From an uncultured Bacteroides sp. (lineage in GTDB: Bacteria; Bacteroidota; Bacteroidia; Bacteroidales; Bacteroidaceae): 64,000 bases of DNA. The position numbers and the translations under genes were made by a program. Where the stretch lies: the NCBI GenBank assembly GCA_949296575.1, contig CASFPE010000012.1, positions 1 to 64,000 of the forward strand, given 5' to 3'. Positions 16,353 through 26,488 of this stretch are shown here, piece after piece (position 1 is the first letter of the stretch; each line of letters begins with the position of its first letter). The notes under the pieces are model-generated. The model searched no databases. It was not told the origin of the DNA and saw nothing but the letters and a program-made list of their open reading frames with translations.

Positions 16353-19291
16353 ATTTTTTTTGACTTAGTAGATGCTTCCCCTGAAAGAAGCCCATCGGCA
16401 CTGGCTTTCACTTTTATCTTTCCGGGTTTGAAAGTCGTTCTTACGGCAACGCGCATCAACCCTCCCTCGGCTTGCAGTTCCGGGTCTCCTGGAACATGAT
16501 AGTCGAGCGGTTTCCCTTCGGTGACATAGAAATTGTAAGAACCTTTGTAGCTGCCTTCGCCTTCTACTTCAAATTTCAAGATGTTGTCGGCAAAAGGACA
16601 CCAGTTCCCGTCTTTGTCTACAATCTTGGCAGTAGCAATAAATGCATCAGAGCCATTGGCTTTCAATTCAAACTTCTCGCCATTCGGCTTGGGCGTTGGT
16701 TCTTCGATTGTTACTTCGATGGCATACGGTTCGCCGGATGATGCGATTTTGTCGGAACATACAGGCCGTTTGCTTTCGTCCAATCCGATTGCTTCCACGG
16801 TTCCGGCTTCCCAAGGGATGTCTTGCCATGTGCATCTGCGCGTTTGTTCTTCAGGTTGCACGATGCCTTTGGATTTTCCATTGATGAACAGTTCCACATA
16901 GGGGCAGTTGCTCCATGCGTCGATGTCTTGGATGCCGGAATAGTTCCAATGGCTTTGCAATGCGACACCGGGACGCTTTGAATAAGGAACCCATAAAGCT
17001 TTCTCATAGATTCTGTAAACTAATTTAGGAAAACGGTTGCCGTCCATCACGCATGAACCTAAGCTTTTCTGGTTTCTTTTCCCATTCAGGTAAATCGTGT
17101 ATCCCTCTCCATAGGTCTCAGCCAGCATCCAATGTATCCAGCCGCAAGCACGGTTGGCCTTGTCGTGGAGATAGTTGTTCACATAATCCATGGAGAACTC
17201 TTTTTCATTGTCGTAATCAAACCGGGCAATGCACCAACTGGGCAGCCCGGACCAATTGGCGCCATATACTTCCATGTTCAACGAAGGATAACCTTCCACT
17301 TTGTCGTAACGGTTCGTGTAGCCAATTACCAATAGGTCTTCTTTTTTCCATTCGGGAGGATAACCATCGCGGTTGACTACCAAGCGGGGTTGGATGTAAT
17401 CCCACTTGCGGACTTCCTCCAAAGTATAGGAGGGCAGGTACTTCACGCCATCAAATGCCAATCCGTTGTTGGATTCCCATAATGCCACGGAAGGGTGGTT
17501 TCGGTAAGCAATGATGATGTCGCGGTCATATTCCCGTTTGTAAGTGTTGGCCGGTTCGTTTTTCAACGACCATTCACCGTCGCCGCTGTTGATAAAGAGC
17601 AGGACACCATACATGTCGCAAGCTTTGATAGCCTCTTTGAAAGGCGATTGGTGGCCGACACGCAAGGTGTTGCCCCCGCATTGCGCAATGTAAGCGATGT
17701 CTTGCCATTGTACAGAAGCAGGCAAAGCAGAACTTAATCCTGGGTAAATGTTCCTGTTCCCAAAGCCTTGCAGGAAGCATCGTTCGCCATTCACATAGCA
17801 ATAATTCTCGTCCCATTCTATCTTTCGGATGCCCCACAGTTCTTCTTGTTTGTCTGCCAATTTGCCGTCGGCATATACTTCGTTGACGATGGTATAGAGA
17901 TAGGGAGTGCCGGAGCCTCCTACTGGGTACCAAAGATGAGGCTTTACGATGGTGTCGGTACGGTCGAACAGTTGCGTGCTTCTTCCGGGGATGACTTTTG
18001 AATCAATTCTGCTCAATATTTTCTTTCCTTTTGCATCTTTCAGGTAAGTGCGCAGTTCGATGTTCTTGCTTTCTTGGTTGGCGTTTTCCACATTGACCTG
18101 GAAGCGCACGATGGCTTCTTCTTTGTTGGCGGATATGGTGCCGAAATAAGTACCCCATTTTTCTAATGGAGAATAGCAGTCGGACGGGATATGTACTTTG
18201 TTTTTTTTGTGCAGATAGACGGGACATACGATGCCGCCCATTCCTTGCCCGAATCCTTCATTGGTGCCGAACCCGGGCCATGTGAAGAACGTGCCGGGAG
18301 CATTGGACACTTTGATGGCGATTTGGTTGTCGGCATCCCATTGGATGTATGGAGTGATGTCGACAACGAACGGGAGTGAACTCCCAACATGGGTGACCGT
18401 TTGAGGTTGTTCCACTTTGGTGTTGCTGGGTATGGCATGCCCGTTGACAAATACGGTAGTGCCGACATTAACACCTTGGAACTCCATGAAGAACAGTTTG
18501 TCTCGGTCTTTTCCATTGAAGAACACCTTTTTTCGGTACCATCCTTCGCCTCGCCAGCAGCGTTCGCCTGTGCTTGCGTTCAGATAAGTGTCTTCTACGT
18601 TGTAACTGTGTGGAATGCCCACAGTTTCCCATTGCTCGTCATTGAATCCGGAAGAAGACAATTCTTCGTCTGAATGGAACGTGAAATGTTCGACGGGGTT
18701 GATGATGATTTCGCAGAGCCGTATGGGGAGTTCTTCTTTCTTGTCTGACAAGCATTGCTTCACTTTGAACCTCAGGTAACGGCAAGATGCCGGATGGATG
18801 GCGATGGAAGCAGATGTGTTGGTGACAGCTTCGATGTATCCCACTGTTCCTGTCGCGCTGAGTTTGGCGAAGTCTCCTTGTTTGTTGAGGTTGCAGCTGA
18901 TGATTTCTCCGTTGTGGAGCGGAGTCCATTCCGTTTGGTCCAAGCTTGCCTCCAATTGGATGGAAGCGAACCGGATATTGTCTCCCTTGAAGATAACGGC
19001 AAAATTGTTGATGGTTTTGCTTTCATTCAAATCGATGTTCCAAAAGCCGTTTTCCTGGCTGCCTAAGGACCATTCTGTATTGATGTCTCCATCCTGCACA
19101 TTGAAGATGTCCTGCTTGTTGAATGTGACAGACGATTGGCTGGCCAAGTTGGTTCTTTGGCGGATGATTTTGGTGAATTTCCAAGGTGTTTCTCCTAAGT
19201 TCACAGGTTCTGTAATCTTGGCTGTGGCGTAGGATGTGCAGAATGCCAAGACAATCGGAATGAAATGTTTTGATATGGGTAGATGTTTCAT
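16349..19291 (-). CDS. GH2-family protein with N-terminal discoidin-like domain; acid/base residue apparently missing
   Basis: This 980-residue exported protein has a signal peptide (1 to about 24), an F5/8 type C (discoidin/CBM32-like) domain at about 40-200, then GH2 sugar-binding, Ig-like and TIM-barrel domains and C-terminal Ig-like parts. The start MKHLPISKH at 19291 is chosen for its signal peptide; the frame runs further upstream into a palindrome. In the barrel, the segment where GH2 enzymes have W-x-x-x-N-E reads WESNNG (605-610), so the acid/base Glu is replaced by Gly610. The nucleophile region LNMEVYGAN has E674. This may be a pseudoenzyme or an altered mechanism. It follows the FG-GAP gene by 56 bp and is coupled to the EEP gene. 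Confidence 0.85.
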   Translation of the reverse strand: MKHLPISKHFIPIVLAFCTSYATAKITEPVNLGETPWKFTKIIRQRTNLASQSSVTFNKQDIFNVQDGDINTEWSLGSQENGFWNIDLNESKTINNFAVIFKGDNIRFASIQLEASLDQTEWTPLHNGEIISCNLNKQGDFAKLSATGTVGYIEAVTNTSASIAIHPASCRYLRFKVKQCLSDKKEELPIRLCEIIINPVEHFTFHSDEELSSSGFNDEQWETVGIPHSYNVEDTYLNASTGERCWRGEGWYRKKVFFNGKDRDKLFFMEFQGVNVGTTVFVNGHAIPSNTKVEQPQTVTHVGSSLPFVVDITPYIQWDADNQIAIKVSNAPGTFFTWPGFGTNEGFGQGMGGIVCPVYLHKKNKVHIPSDCYSPLEKWGTYFGTISANKEEAIVRFQVNVENANQESKNIELRTYLKDAKGKKILSRIDSKVIPGRSTQLFDRTDTIVKPHLWYPVGGSGTPYLYTIVNEVYADGKLADKQEELWGIRKIEWDENYCYVNGERCFLQGFGNRNIYPGLSSALPASVQWQDIAYIAQCGGNTLRVGHQSPFKEAIKACDMYGVLLFINSGDGEWSLKNEPANTYKREYDRDIIIAYRNHPSVALWESNNGLAFDGVKYLPSYTLEEVRKWDYIQPRLVVNRDGYPPEWKKEDLLVIGYTNRYDKVEGYPSLNMEVYGANWSGLPSWCIARFDYDNEKEFSMDYVNNYLHDKANRACGWIHWMLAETYGEGYTIYLNGKRNQKSLGSCVMDGNRFPKLVYRIYEKALWVPYSKRPGVALQSHWNYSGIQDIDAWSNCPYVELFINGKSKGIVQPEEQTRRCTWQDIPWEAGTVEAIGLDESKRPVCSDKIASSGEPYAIEVTIEEPTPKPNGEKFELKANGSDAFIATAKIVDKDGNWCPFADNILKFEVEGEGSYKGSYNFYVTEGKPLDYHVPGDPELQAEGGLMRVAVRTTFKPGKIKVKASADGLLSGEASTKSKKI

Positions 19292-19306
19292 GACGTTTCT
19301 TCTTTG

Positions 19307-19340
19307 ATCCTCTGCAAGCCATGCATGGCTTGCAGAGGAT
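19307..19340. repeat. 34-bp perfect palindrome after the FG-GAP gene
   Basis: Two 17-nt exact arms (ATCCTCTGCAAGCCATG and its complement) with no loop, starting 7 nt after the FG-GAP stop on the minus strand and 15 nt upstream of the GH2 start. There is no T-tract, so an mRNA-stabilising or attenuating hairpin is more likely than a full terminator. Confidence 0.8.
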
Positions 19341-19347
19341 GTCTTAA

Positions 19348-21351
19348 TTATAATAACACAATTTTTGAGGTTTGAGAGATGTTGCCGGTTTTTACGATTG
19401 TGACAAACACGCCTTCCTGCTCGAAGTCGATAGAACCGTTGTTGCAGATGTGGCTGTTGTAGAGAACGCGGCCATCGATTGAACAAACGGTCAGTTCACC
19501 ATCTCCGGGAATGGAATAATGCAGGGTTTTCCCGTTGGCGTGAAGTTCGATGGATGATGTGTTGATGTTCGTGATGCTGTCAGGGTCTGGTTCCGGCTCA
19601 GGGTCAACCAAGTCTTCCACTTTGAAAGTTGACTTCGCAAACATGCCGCCTTTGTTTCCGTTGTCGATGGCTTGAACTCCCCATTCATATTCTCCGTTAT
19701 ATTTCACTTTCATCTGGTAGGAGCATTGCATGACGTGGTTGGTCGTATTGGCCACTTTGATGAATCCCGTGTTGATGTCGGCCGGAATCACGGCATAGCA
19801 TTTATCGGAATCCAACCGCCTTAAATAAACATTGTAACGTAAAGCGGATTGTGGGGTCAAGTCATCTGTGGCTGGTTCCCATGTCAAGGTGAGGACTTCT
19901 CCTTCCCGTTCAGCTTTCAAGCCCGTGGGCATGTCGGGGCCTTCGTTGGCTGCAACATTGGAAAGGTTCTTCCACAATTGGGTGTCGCATCCGCTGGAAC
20001 ACATGCTGTTGGACCATCCGGAGGACCATGCGTCGAGCAGGCCGTCGTTGTTATAATCGATGAGATGTTGGTTTCCATGCGAGATTCTGGAGAAGGACCA
20101 TCCGTAGGTGTCTTTATTGTAGTGGGCAATCGCTTCAAAATCAAAATTGCCTTTGTTCACATAGAGCCATGTGGTGTGCTGGTAGTTGTTGAGGTCTGCA
20201 TGCCCGCCTGCCAACATGTCGGGCAATCCGTCGTTGTTGACATCTCCAAAGGAGAGTTGCCCGCCATCGATAGGCACAAGGCATTCTTTCTCTAACTTCT
20301 CAAATTGGCGGTCGCCTAAGTTCTTGTAAAGGAAGAATTGTTTGCTTTCTCCGTCAAAATAGACTCCCGTCATGATTAAGTCCAGTTTCCCGTCGTTGTC
20401 CAAATCATAGACATCGCAGGAAGAATTGTAGGTGTTGTCAAATTCGATTTCTGATTCGATGAATGTGCCGTCATGTTGGCTCCAATAGATATGTACCTCT
20501 GATGCACGGGAATAACCATAACCGGTGGAGAAGATGTCTAACCATCCGTCGTTGTCCAGGTCGGCAAAGCATACGCTGCCATCGGTCAAGCCATGGAAAG
20601 GCATGTTCCCGTTCAATGGGGTTTCTTGCAATTCAAAATATTTGCCTTCAATGTTCTTGAACAGATAGACCACTCTGACTGCATCTTCATAATCTTCTCG
20701 CTCAGACCGTGTTTGTTCGTCGAATCCGGTGATGATTAAATCCGTGAAGCCATCGTTGTCATAGTCTCCTGCTGCCACCCAGTTATGGCCTTTTCCTCCG
20801 GACTTCCCGTTGAATACAGGCATCAGCCCGGATTCGTCTGCGGCGATTTCTTTGAATTTGAACCGCCCGTTGCTTTGCATTCCTTGGTTGATGTATAGAT
20901 GGAATTTGATGTCAGACAAACGGGTGTCCAGATCCTTCCATTGATAATCATAGTTGTTCAATCCGGGGATGAACAAGTCTAACAGCCCGTCGTTGTTCAT
21001 GTCGAACCATATAGGGCAGGAGAAAGCTGTTCCAGTGAACGAGGGAGAGGTCACTTTTATGAAATTGCCTTTCCCGTCATTCTGATAGAAGTTGCTGGCT
21101 ATCTTGCTGGCACTGCCATGATTGTTCTTGTCGCTGTAAAAAACGTCCAAGTAGCCGTCATTGTTGTAATCGCCCCATGCGGCATTTGAATAGGTGGAAT
21201 GGATTAGGGCTCTGTTGTCACCGCCGATGCTTGAAGCCACTGGGTTGGCTATTTCTTCAAAACTGATGTTCCCGATGTCGCCGGGAGTCTGTGCATATAG
21301 AGGAGATATGCCCAGCAAGCCTATAAAGGCAAAAGATAAAGTTTTTTTCAT
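19348..21351 (-). CDS. Secreted FG-GAP/VCBS seven-repeat beta-propeller protein with sorting-domain-like tail
   Basis: This 667-residue protein has a signal peptide (1-20, ending LYA), then seven calcium-loop repeats of the form DxNNDGxxD (for example GDYNNDGYLDVF, FDMNNDGLLDLF, GDYDNDGFTDLI, ADLDNDGWLDIF, YDLDNDGKLDLI, GDVNNDGLPDML, IDYNNDGLLDAW), consistent with a seven-bladed integrin-like propeller. A fibronectin-III-like domain (about 490-590) and a C-terminal beta-rich tail like a T9SS type A sorting domain follow. It is clearly paralogous to the C-terminal half of the GH2 fusion at 28785-33098. No catalytic site is seen; glycan or protein binding at the cell surface is inferred. It sits in the minus arm between GH43 and GH2. 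Confidence 0.88.
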   Translation of the reverse strand: MKKTLSFAFIGLLGISPLYAQTPGDIGNISFEEIANPVASSIGGDNRALIHSTYSNAAWGDYNNDGYLDVFYSDKNNHGSASKIASNFYQNDGKGNFIKVTSPSFTGTAFSCPIWFDMNNDGLLDLFIPGLNNYDYQWKDLDTRLSDIKFHLYINQGMQSNGRFKFKEIAADESGLMPVFNGKSGGKGHNWVAAGDYDNDGFTDLIITGFDEQTRSEREDYEDAVRVVYLFKNIEGKYFELQETPLNGNMPFHGLTDGSVCFADLDNDGWLDIFSTGYGYSRASEVHIYWSQHDGTFIESEIEFDNTYNSSCDVYDLDNDGKLDLIMTGVYFDGESKQFFLYKNLGDRQFEKLEKECLVPIDGGQLSFGDVNNDGLPDMLAGGHADLNNYQHTTWLYVNKGNFDFEAIAHYNKDTYGWSFSRISHGNQHLIDYNNDGLLDAWSSGWSNSMCSSGCDTQLWKNLSNVAANEGPDMPTGLKAEREGEVLTLTWEPATDDLTPQSALRYNVYLRRLDSDKCYAVIPADINTGFIKVANTTNHVMQCSYQMKVKYNGEYEWGVQAIDNGNKGGMFAKSTFKVEDLVDPEPEPDPDSITNINTSSIELHANGKTLHYSIPGDGELTVCSIDGRVLYNSHICNNGSIDFEQEGVFVTIVKTGNISQTSKIVLL

Positions 21352-21375
21352 AATATGTATTATTAAAGACTTGGT

Positions 21376-22383
21376 TTAGAAATCGTTTGTCGACCATTGG
21401 TCTTTCCATTCTATGGAAATGCTGTCGGCATGGAACCGGATGGGCAGCCAGATGTATCTGGAGTTGATTAAGTCCAGTTTGTTCCATTTGTCGAACATGG
21501 CGATGTATTGGTCTTTGGCCGGGTTGACAGGAATGACGAAAGTGCTTTGCCCGCCAAATGTCTTGTTGCTGTTTTCACCGATGCAAGGATTTCCCATGAC
21601 GGTCCAAGTGCCTAACATGGAATCGGCTATTGCGTATTCGGCTTCGTTCGGATCCCAACCGCTGCAACCTGAACTGATGATGTAATATTTGTTGCCTCTC
21701 TTGAATACGGCAGGTGCTTCCCGGTATTTGCCGGCAAAGTTGGTGCTGTATTGGCCTGTATGTTCCAAATAGTCATCCGACAGCAAGTGTATGAACAATG
21801 TTGAGTTGCCTCTTGATGAATAGATGTGGTAGGCGCGCCCATCGTCGTCCTTGAACAGTCCCATGTCGCGGCTTTCTTCTCCAAATGGCCGGAGTGAGTG
21901 CAGGTATTGGAACGGTCCGGTCGGACTGTCTGCAATAGCGACACCGGTGGCTGCTTTTGAATAGTTGTAATTGTCGATGTGCATCCACATTACATACTTC
22001 CCGGTTTTTTCATTGTAGATGACTTTCGGGCGTTCGATGACCATGGACGGATGAATGTCAGAAGTAGAGTCATTGAGTTCCGGTTTCAGGACAACTCCTT
22101 CGAATGTCCAGGATTGCAAGTCTTTTGAAGAATAGCAGGACACGCCTCCTGCTTCTGTCCTGTAGCAGTCCCATTCCACGCCGGGCGCATGATAGGTGGA
22201 ATCTCCTTTGTATTCGCCATACCAATAATAGGTTCCATTGTGAATCATGACGCCGCCCCCGTGGGCGTTGATCATTTGCTGATTCGTGTCATACCAGATT
22301 TCTCCTGGTTGGAAAGTGGCAACTTGGGAGTTGCAGGCTCCCAAAAATGCGCAGAGGGTTGTTGCAATAAAAAGGTTTTTCAT
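21376..22383 (-). CDS. GH43-family-like lipoprotein glycosidase
   Basis: This 335-residue protein has a lipobox with Cys17 (FLGAC) so it should be membrane anchored. The sequence NAHGGGVMIHNGTYYWYGE at about residues 38-57 and later SRDMGLFKDDDGRAYHIYSS and YREAPAVFKRGNKYYIISS fit the five-bladed propeller of GH43 enzymes, of the kind near subfamilies 24 and 34. REAP supplies the likely acid Glu, and SRDMGLF the modulating Asp. The usual first-blade Asp is not obvious near NAHGGG, as in exo-beta-1,3-galactanases of subfamily 24. Beta-galactosidase or galactanase activity is therefore a guess from the subfamily. It follows the HTCS gene by 6 bp. Confidence 0.82.
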   Translation of the reverse strand: MKNLFIATTLCAFLGACNSQVATFQPGEIWYDTNQQMINAHGGGVMIHNGTYYWYGEYKGDSTYHAPGVEWDCYRTEAGGVSCYSSKDLQSWTFEGVVLKPELNDSTSDIHPSMVIERPKVIYNEKTGKYVMWMHIDNYNYSKAATGVAIADSPTGPFQYLHSLRPFGEESRDMGLFKDDDGRAYHIYSSRGNSTLFIHLLSDDYLEHTGQYSTNFAGKYREAPAVFKRGNKYYIISSGCSGWDPNEAEYAIADSMLGTWTVMGNPCIGENSNKTFGGQSTFVIPVNPAKDQYIAMFDKWNKLDLINSRYIWLPIRFHADSISIEWKDQWSTNDF

Positions 22384-22389
22384 GTCTTT

Positions 22390-25300
22390 CTACGTTTTTA
22401 TTTTATTAATATTAAACTGTTTTAATTGATAGTCTATCTGTTGGTGTTCAAACTCTTTCGGGGTGATGCCGAATTGCTTTTGGAATACTCGGATGAAGTA
22501 TGACGGAGAATTGATGCCCACGATGTAGCATATCTCACTGATTTTGTATTTCCCTTCTGTGATTAGTTCTGCTGCCTTTTTAAGGCGGACAATGCGGATG
22601 AAGTCTGTCGGCGACCCTCCTGTCAAGGCTTTTATCTTTCGGTGCAGGCTGGAACGGCTCATTTTGGTGATTTCGCATAACCTTTCAACGCCAAAGTTGG
22701 AGTCGGCCATGTTGTCGATGATGATGGAAATGATTTCTTGCATGAGTTCTTCGTCCGCCTTGCACAACTCCATGGATTGAGTCGTCATATAAGGTTTCCG
22801 GGTGAATGCCTCTTTCTCTCTTTTCCTGTTTTCCAATAGTGAATGAATGCGTGTAAGCAGGTATTTGAACGAGAATGGCTTTTCGATGTATGCGTCAGCT
22901 CCAGCCTCTAATCCTTGGATTTTGCTGCTCAAGTCGTTTTTGGCTGTTAGCAGGATGATGGGGATGTGGCAAAGTTCGATGTTTCCTTTTAGCTTTTTGC
23001 AGAACTCGATGCCGTCCATGATGGGCATCATGATGTCGCTGATGACGATATCGAAGTTTTTCCTTTCCATGATTTTTAAAGCCTCTGCTCCGTTCGTTGC
23101 TTTTTCTACGGCAAAACTTTTGCCGAGCTTTTCTGCCATGAAAGCCAGCAATTCCACATTGTCCTCCACAATGAGTATGGCTTCTTTGTCGTTTGAAGCA
23201 TCATCGTCGATTTCGTCGTTCAGGATTTCGATGGTGTTGTTGTCATGGAGGGTTATTTCTCCTTTGGGGATTATAAGCTCGAATACGTTGAGCCCGTTTT
23301 CGCATTTGTATTCAAGTGTGCCGTTGTGCAGTTCTGTCAATGAACGGGCCACAGACAATCCGATGCCTGAACTGGCATTGATGTGGGTGCTTCGTTTTAT
23401 TTGGAAGAAAGGGTCGAAAATCTTTTCTGCCATATCTGGCGGGATGGTTTCGCCGTCATTTTTAATGCAGAAAGTAAAATCGTTGTCTCCTTCGCTTAAA
23501 GTGATTTCTATTTTGTCTTTGGAATATTTTATGGCATTGGAAAGCAGATTATTGAGGATTTTTATGAAAGCTTCTTTGTCGATGTGCGCATAAATGTTTG
23601 ATCCCGGTTTCTGGAACTCGATTTGCTTGTGGGTGGACAAGGCCGTTGGCAGGAACTCTTGGTATAAGTCGCTGGTGATGGTGGTAACGTTGCAATCCGT
23701 TGGATTGATGCCCATTTTGTTTGCATCGATTTTTCGGAAATCGAGGATTTGGTTGATTAAGACAAACAATTCGCCGATGTTCTTTTGCATGAGATGGATG
23801 TCTTTTCGGGCTTCAGGGTTCTTGATGTCCATTTCGGCCAGTGATTCCAAAGGACCGTTGATGAGGGTCAACGGAGTTCGGATTTCATGTGCGATGTTTG
23901 TGAAGAAGTCTATTTTGGAGTTATAGAGTTCGTTTTCTTTCTCGCTTTCAAAAAGGAGCCGTTTTTCCTCGTTCCTTTTCTTGCTTTTGTACAGATAGTA
24001 TTTGCTGATGCTTCCGATGATGAGGATGAATGCCAGCGTGTATACGATGTAGGCATAAGGCGTTTGCCACCATGGAGGGAGTATGGTGATGTTCAGTTGG
24101 GCGCCTTTCTTGTTCCATGTAAGGTCATTGTTGCTCGCTTTGACAATGAACTTGTATTTCCCTGGAGGCAAGTTTGCATACGAAGCGCTGGTGTTGTCGC
24201 GTGTGTACACCCATTCTTCATCAATGTTTTCCAGTTTGTATGCATACAGGTTGGCTTTGGGGCAAGTGTAGCTCAAAGCGACAAAGCTCAAGTTGATGTT
24301 GTTCTGGTCATGTTCAAGTGTCACATGGTTAGGCAGGGCGTATTCGTAGTATGACAGGCTGCCGCTGCTTCGTTTTTCCCCTCTTTCCTTGTTGTTGTAG
24401 TTGATGTTGGTGATATAAACAGGAGGGATGAACTGGTTGGCGGCAAGTTGGTCGGGGAAGAAAGAAATCAATCCGTCTGTCGTGCCGAAAAACAGTTCGC
24501 CGGTGCTGCTTGCCAAGGCAGATTTGTAACAGAATTGGTTGGTCGGCAGCCCATTGTAGGTGGAATAGGTTTGTATTTCTGAATTGTTGGGGTTCAAACG
24601 GATCAAACCGTTGTTCGTGCCGAACCACAGGTATCCGTTCTTGTCTTCCACGATTTTGTAGGAAGTGTCGTCGGGAAGTCCTTGGGCGATGGAGATGGTA
24701 TGGAAGTTGTTTCGGTCTTTGTCGTACCGGCAAATGCCGCCACGGTCTGTCGCAAACCAGATTTCTCCTTTGCTTGTTTCTGTAATGCTGCTGACAGAGT
24801 TGGAACTTAGTGAATGCGGGTCGTTGATTCGGTGCTTGTAATGTTCCGTTTTGTTTGAATAGGGGTCATGCCGGAACACGCCATTCCCCATCGTGGCTAC
24901 CCATATTTGCCCGTTGGAGTCCTCGATGATGTCATAAATGTAAGATAACCCGAATTGCGGCAGATTGGTGAATCTCATGTCGTGTTTGTTTCCTTTATAC
25001 ACACCCCATCCGTTTCCCAACCATATGTTGCCGTGCTTGTCTTCGCAGATGGCGTAAATGCTGGCCTCATTGAGCCTTAGCTGCTCCACGGAGTAAGATT
25101 TCACTGTATGGTCTTTGCAGGAAATGATGTTGAGTCCTTTCTTGAACAGGCCCACCCAGATGTCGCCGTTGAGTCGCAGCATGGATAATGTTTGGTTGGA
25201 CGACAGCCCGCCTGGGGACTTGTCGTTGAAGACCTTGAACTGTTGTTTCTTGGGCGAGAAGATGTTGATGCCTTCGTCTTCCGTTCCCACCCAAATGTTG

Positions 25301-26415
25301 TGTTCATGGTCTTCAATGATTTCCCGAATGCGTTTGCTGTTGATGGAATGGGGGCGGTTGGAAGGCTTGTACCGCGAGAAGTTGGCCATGGCTTTCGACA
25401 AGTAATTGACGCCGCCCACGTATGTGCCAATCCAAATGCCTCCTTCCTTGTCTTGGTATATCTTGCCAACTTGGTTGTCTGACAGGGAATAGTTGCACAT
25501 CGGGTCATTGTATATCCGGAATGTTTCGCCATTGCTTTTTATGATATAAATGCCGGATTGAGTACCCACCCACAATTCATTTCCTATTTTGGTGATGCAA
25601 CGGATGATTTTGTAGTGAACGTCCGGCGTGTCCATGTCGGCGACGGAGTTTCTTCTCTTGTTGATCTTCCTGAGCTTTCCTTCATGGATGCCCAAGACCA
25701 GGTATTCGCCGTCGTCAGCCATGGCATAGATGTTTTCGTTTTCCAAAGTGGCGTTGCCGGTTGAGTTTCCCAGATATTGGGTGAACTGGTCAGTGTCCCT
25801 ATTATATAAGTATACGCCTTTCCCGTTGGTGCCGATCCATACCTTGTTGCTTTGGTCGATGCAGATGCTTTGGGGAGAACCGTGGTCGGGGATAGAGTCT
25901 TGCCCGAATTTGTAGAACCTTAACGATCTTTCCATTGTGATGTAGCGGAACACGCCTTGATTGGGAATGATAATCCAGATGTTCCCGTCTTGGTCGCTTT
26001 GTATGTCCGACACCCAGTCCAGCATCTTTATGCCTTCTTTGCTGTCCATGTCTTGGAAGGTGAACAAGCTTGTTTTAGGGTTGAATATAAAGACGCCTTT
26101 GTCTGTCCCTACCCATAAGTTCAAACGATTGTCTTCATGCAAAGCCGATATGTTGTTGTTTTGTCTTTGGGCGATGGTGTCTATGCAGTCGAACGTCTTG
26201 CAAGTTTTTCCGTCGTACCGGTTCAGTTTGTTGCGGGTGCCGAACCAAATGAAACCGTTGCTGTCTTGCAGGATGGACTTTACTTCCATTTGAGACAAAC
26301 CGTCCTCGCTATTGATGAAATTGAAGTAATAATTGTTTACGGATAACACTGGACTTCCCATGAAAAGCAGGAAGATCCAAATGCTATTTAAAAATTTTAT
26401 TTGTGGTGCTTTCAT
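22390..26415 (-). CDS. Hybrid two-component system regulator (HTCS)
   Basis: This 1341-residue one-protein sensor and regulator controls Bacteroidales PULs. Parts in order: signal peptide or N-terminal anchor (1 to about 25); a periplasmic double propeller of repeats such as DSNGFIWFGT, HGNIWLGN and NGYLWFGT (about 30-680); a Y_Y_Y domain (about 700-770); a membrane helix (about 785-805); HisKA with AHEIRTPL (H843); HATPase with SNAIKYSKD and SSGIGLSVARSL; a receiver with SDIMMP (D1127); and a C-terminal AraC-type double helix-turn-helix. It binds a released oligosaccharide and activates transcription. It heads the minus arm, with its own -7 box at 26442-26435, and faces the CBM6-like gene across a region with two copies of the 27-bp motif. 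Confidence 0.97.
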   Translation of the reverse strand: MKAPQIKFLNSIWIFLLFMGSPVLSVNNYYFNFINSEDGLSQMEVKSILQDSNGFIWFGTRNKLNRYDGKTCKTFDCIDTIAQRQNNNISALHEDNRLNLWVGTDKGVFIFNPKTSLFTFQDMDSKEGIKMLDWVSDIQSDQDGNIWIIIPNQGVFRYITMERSLRFYKFGQDSIPDHGSPQSICIDQSNKVWIGTNGKGVYLYNRDTDQFTQYLGNSTGNATLENENIYAMADDGEYLVLGIHEGKLRKINKRRNSVADMDTPDVHYKIIRCITKIGNELWVGTQSGIYIIKSNGETFRIYNDPMCNYSLSDNQVGKIYQDKEGGIWIGTYVGGVNYLSKAMANFSRYKPSNRPHSINSKRIREIIEDHEHNIWVGTEDEGINIFSPKKQQFKVFNDKSPGGLSSNQTLSMLRLNGDIWVGLFKKGLNIISCKDHTVKSYSVEQLRLNEASIYAICEDKHGNIWLGNGWGVYKGNKHDMRFTNLPQFGLSYIYDIIEDSNGQIWVATMGNGVFRHDPYSNKTEHYKHRINDPHSLSSNSVSSITETSKGEIWFATDRGGICRYDKDRNNFHTISIAQGLPDDTSYKIVEDKNGYLWFGTNNGLIRLNPNNSEIQTYSTYNGLPTNQFCYKSALASSTGELFFGTTDGLISFFPDQLAANQFIPPVYITNINYNNKERGEKRSSGSLSYYEYALPNHVTLEHDQNNINLSFVALSYTCPKANLYAYKLENIDEEWVYTRDNTSASYANLPPGKYKFIVKASNNDLTWNKKGAQLNITILPPWWQTPYAYIVYTLAFILIIGSISKYYLYKSKKRNEEKRLLFESEKENELYNSKIDFFTNIAHEIRTPLTLINGPLESLAEMDIKNPEARKDIHLMQKNIGELFVLINQILDFRKIDANKMGINPTDCNVTTITSDLYQEFLPTALSTHKQIEFQKPGSNIYAHIDKEAFIKILNNLLSNAIKYSKDKIEITLSEGDNDFTFCIKNDGETIPPDMAEKIFDPFFQIKRSTHINASSGIGLSVARSLTELHNGTLEYKCENGLNVFELIIPKGEITLHDNNTIEILNDEIDDDASNDKEAILIVEDNVELLAFMAEKLGKSFAVEKATNGAEALKIMERKNFDIVISDIMMPIMDGIEFCKKLKGNIELCHIPIILLTAKNDLSSKIQGLEAGADAYIEKPFSFKYLLTRIHSLLENRKREKEAFTRKPYMTTQSMELCKADEELMQEIISIIIDNMADSNFGVERLCEITKMSRSSLHRKIKALTGGSPTDFIRIVRLKKAAELITEGKYKISEICYIVGINSPSYFIRVFQKQFGITPKEFEHQQIDYQLKQFNINKIKT

Positions 26416-26434
26416 AGCTTTAAATTTCTTGAAG

Positions 26435-26442
26435 CAAATATA
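26435..26442 (-). promoter_or_regulatory. -7 promoter element of the HTCS gene
   Basis: TATATTTG on the minus strand, 20 bp upstream of the HTCS start. The divergent copy of the 27-bp motif ends 19 nt upstream of it. Confidence 0.55.
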
Positions 26443-26461
26443 AGGGATAGAAATGAAACTC

Positions 26462-26488
26462 TGGGGTCAAAAAATAGCAATTTGGTGT
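26462..26488 (-). promoter_or_regulatory. 27-bp bipartite motif, copy 1 (divergent variant)
   Basis: Minus strand: ACACCA, 15-nt core AATTGCTATTTTTTG, ACCCCA. The core matches the other copies; the half-sites are diverged (CCA in place of CGA). It points at the HTCS promoter, suggesting autoregulation. Confidence 0.55.
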
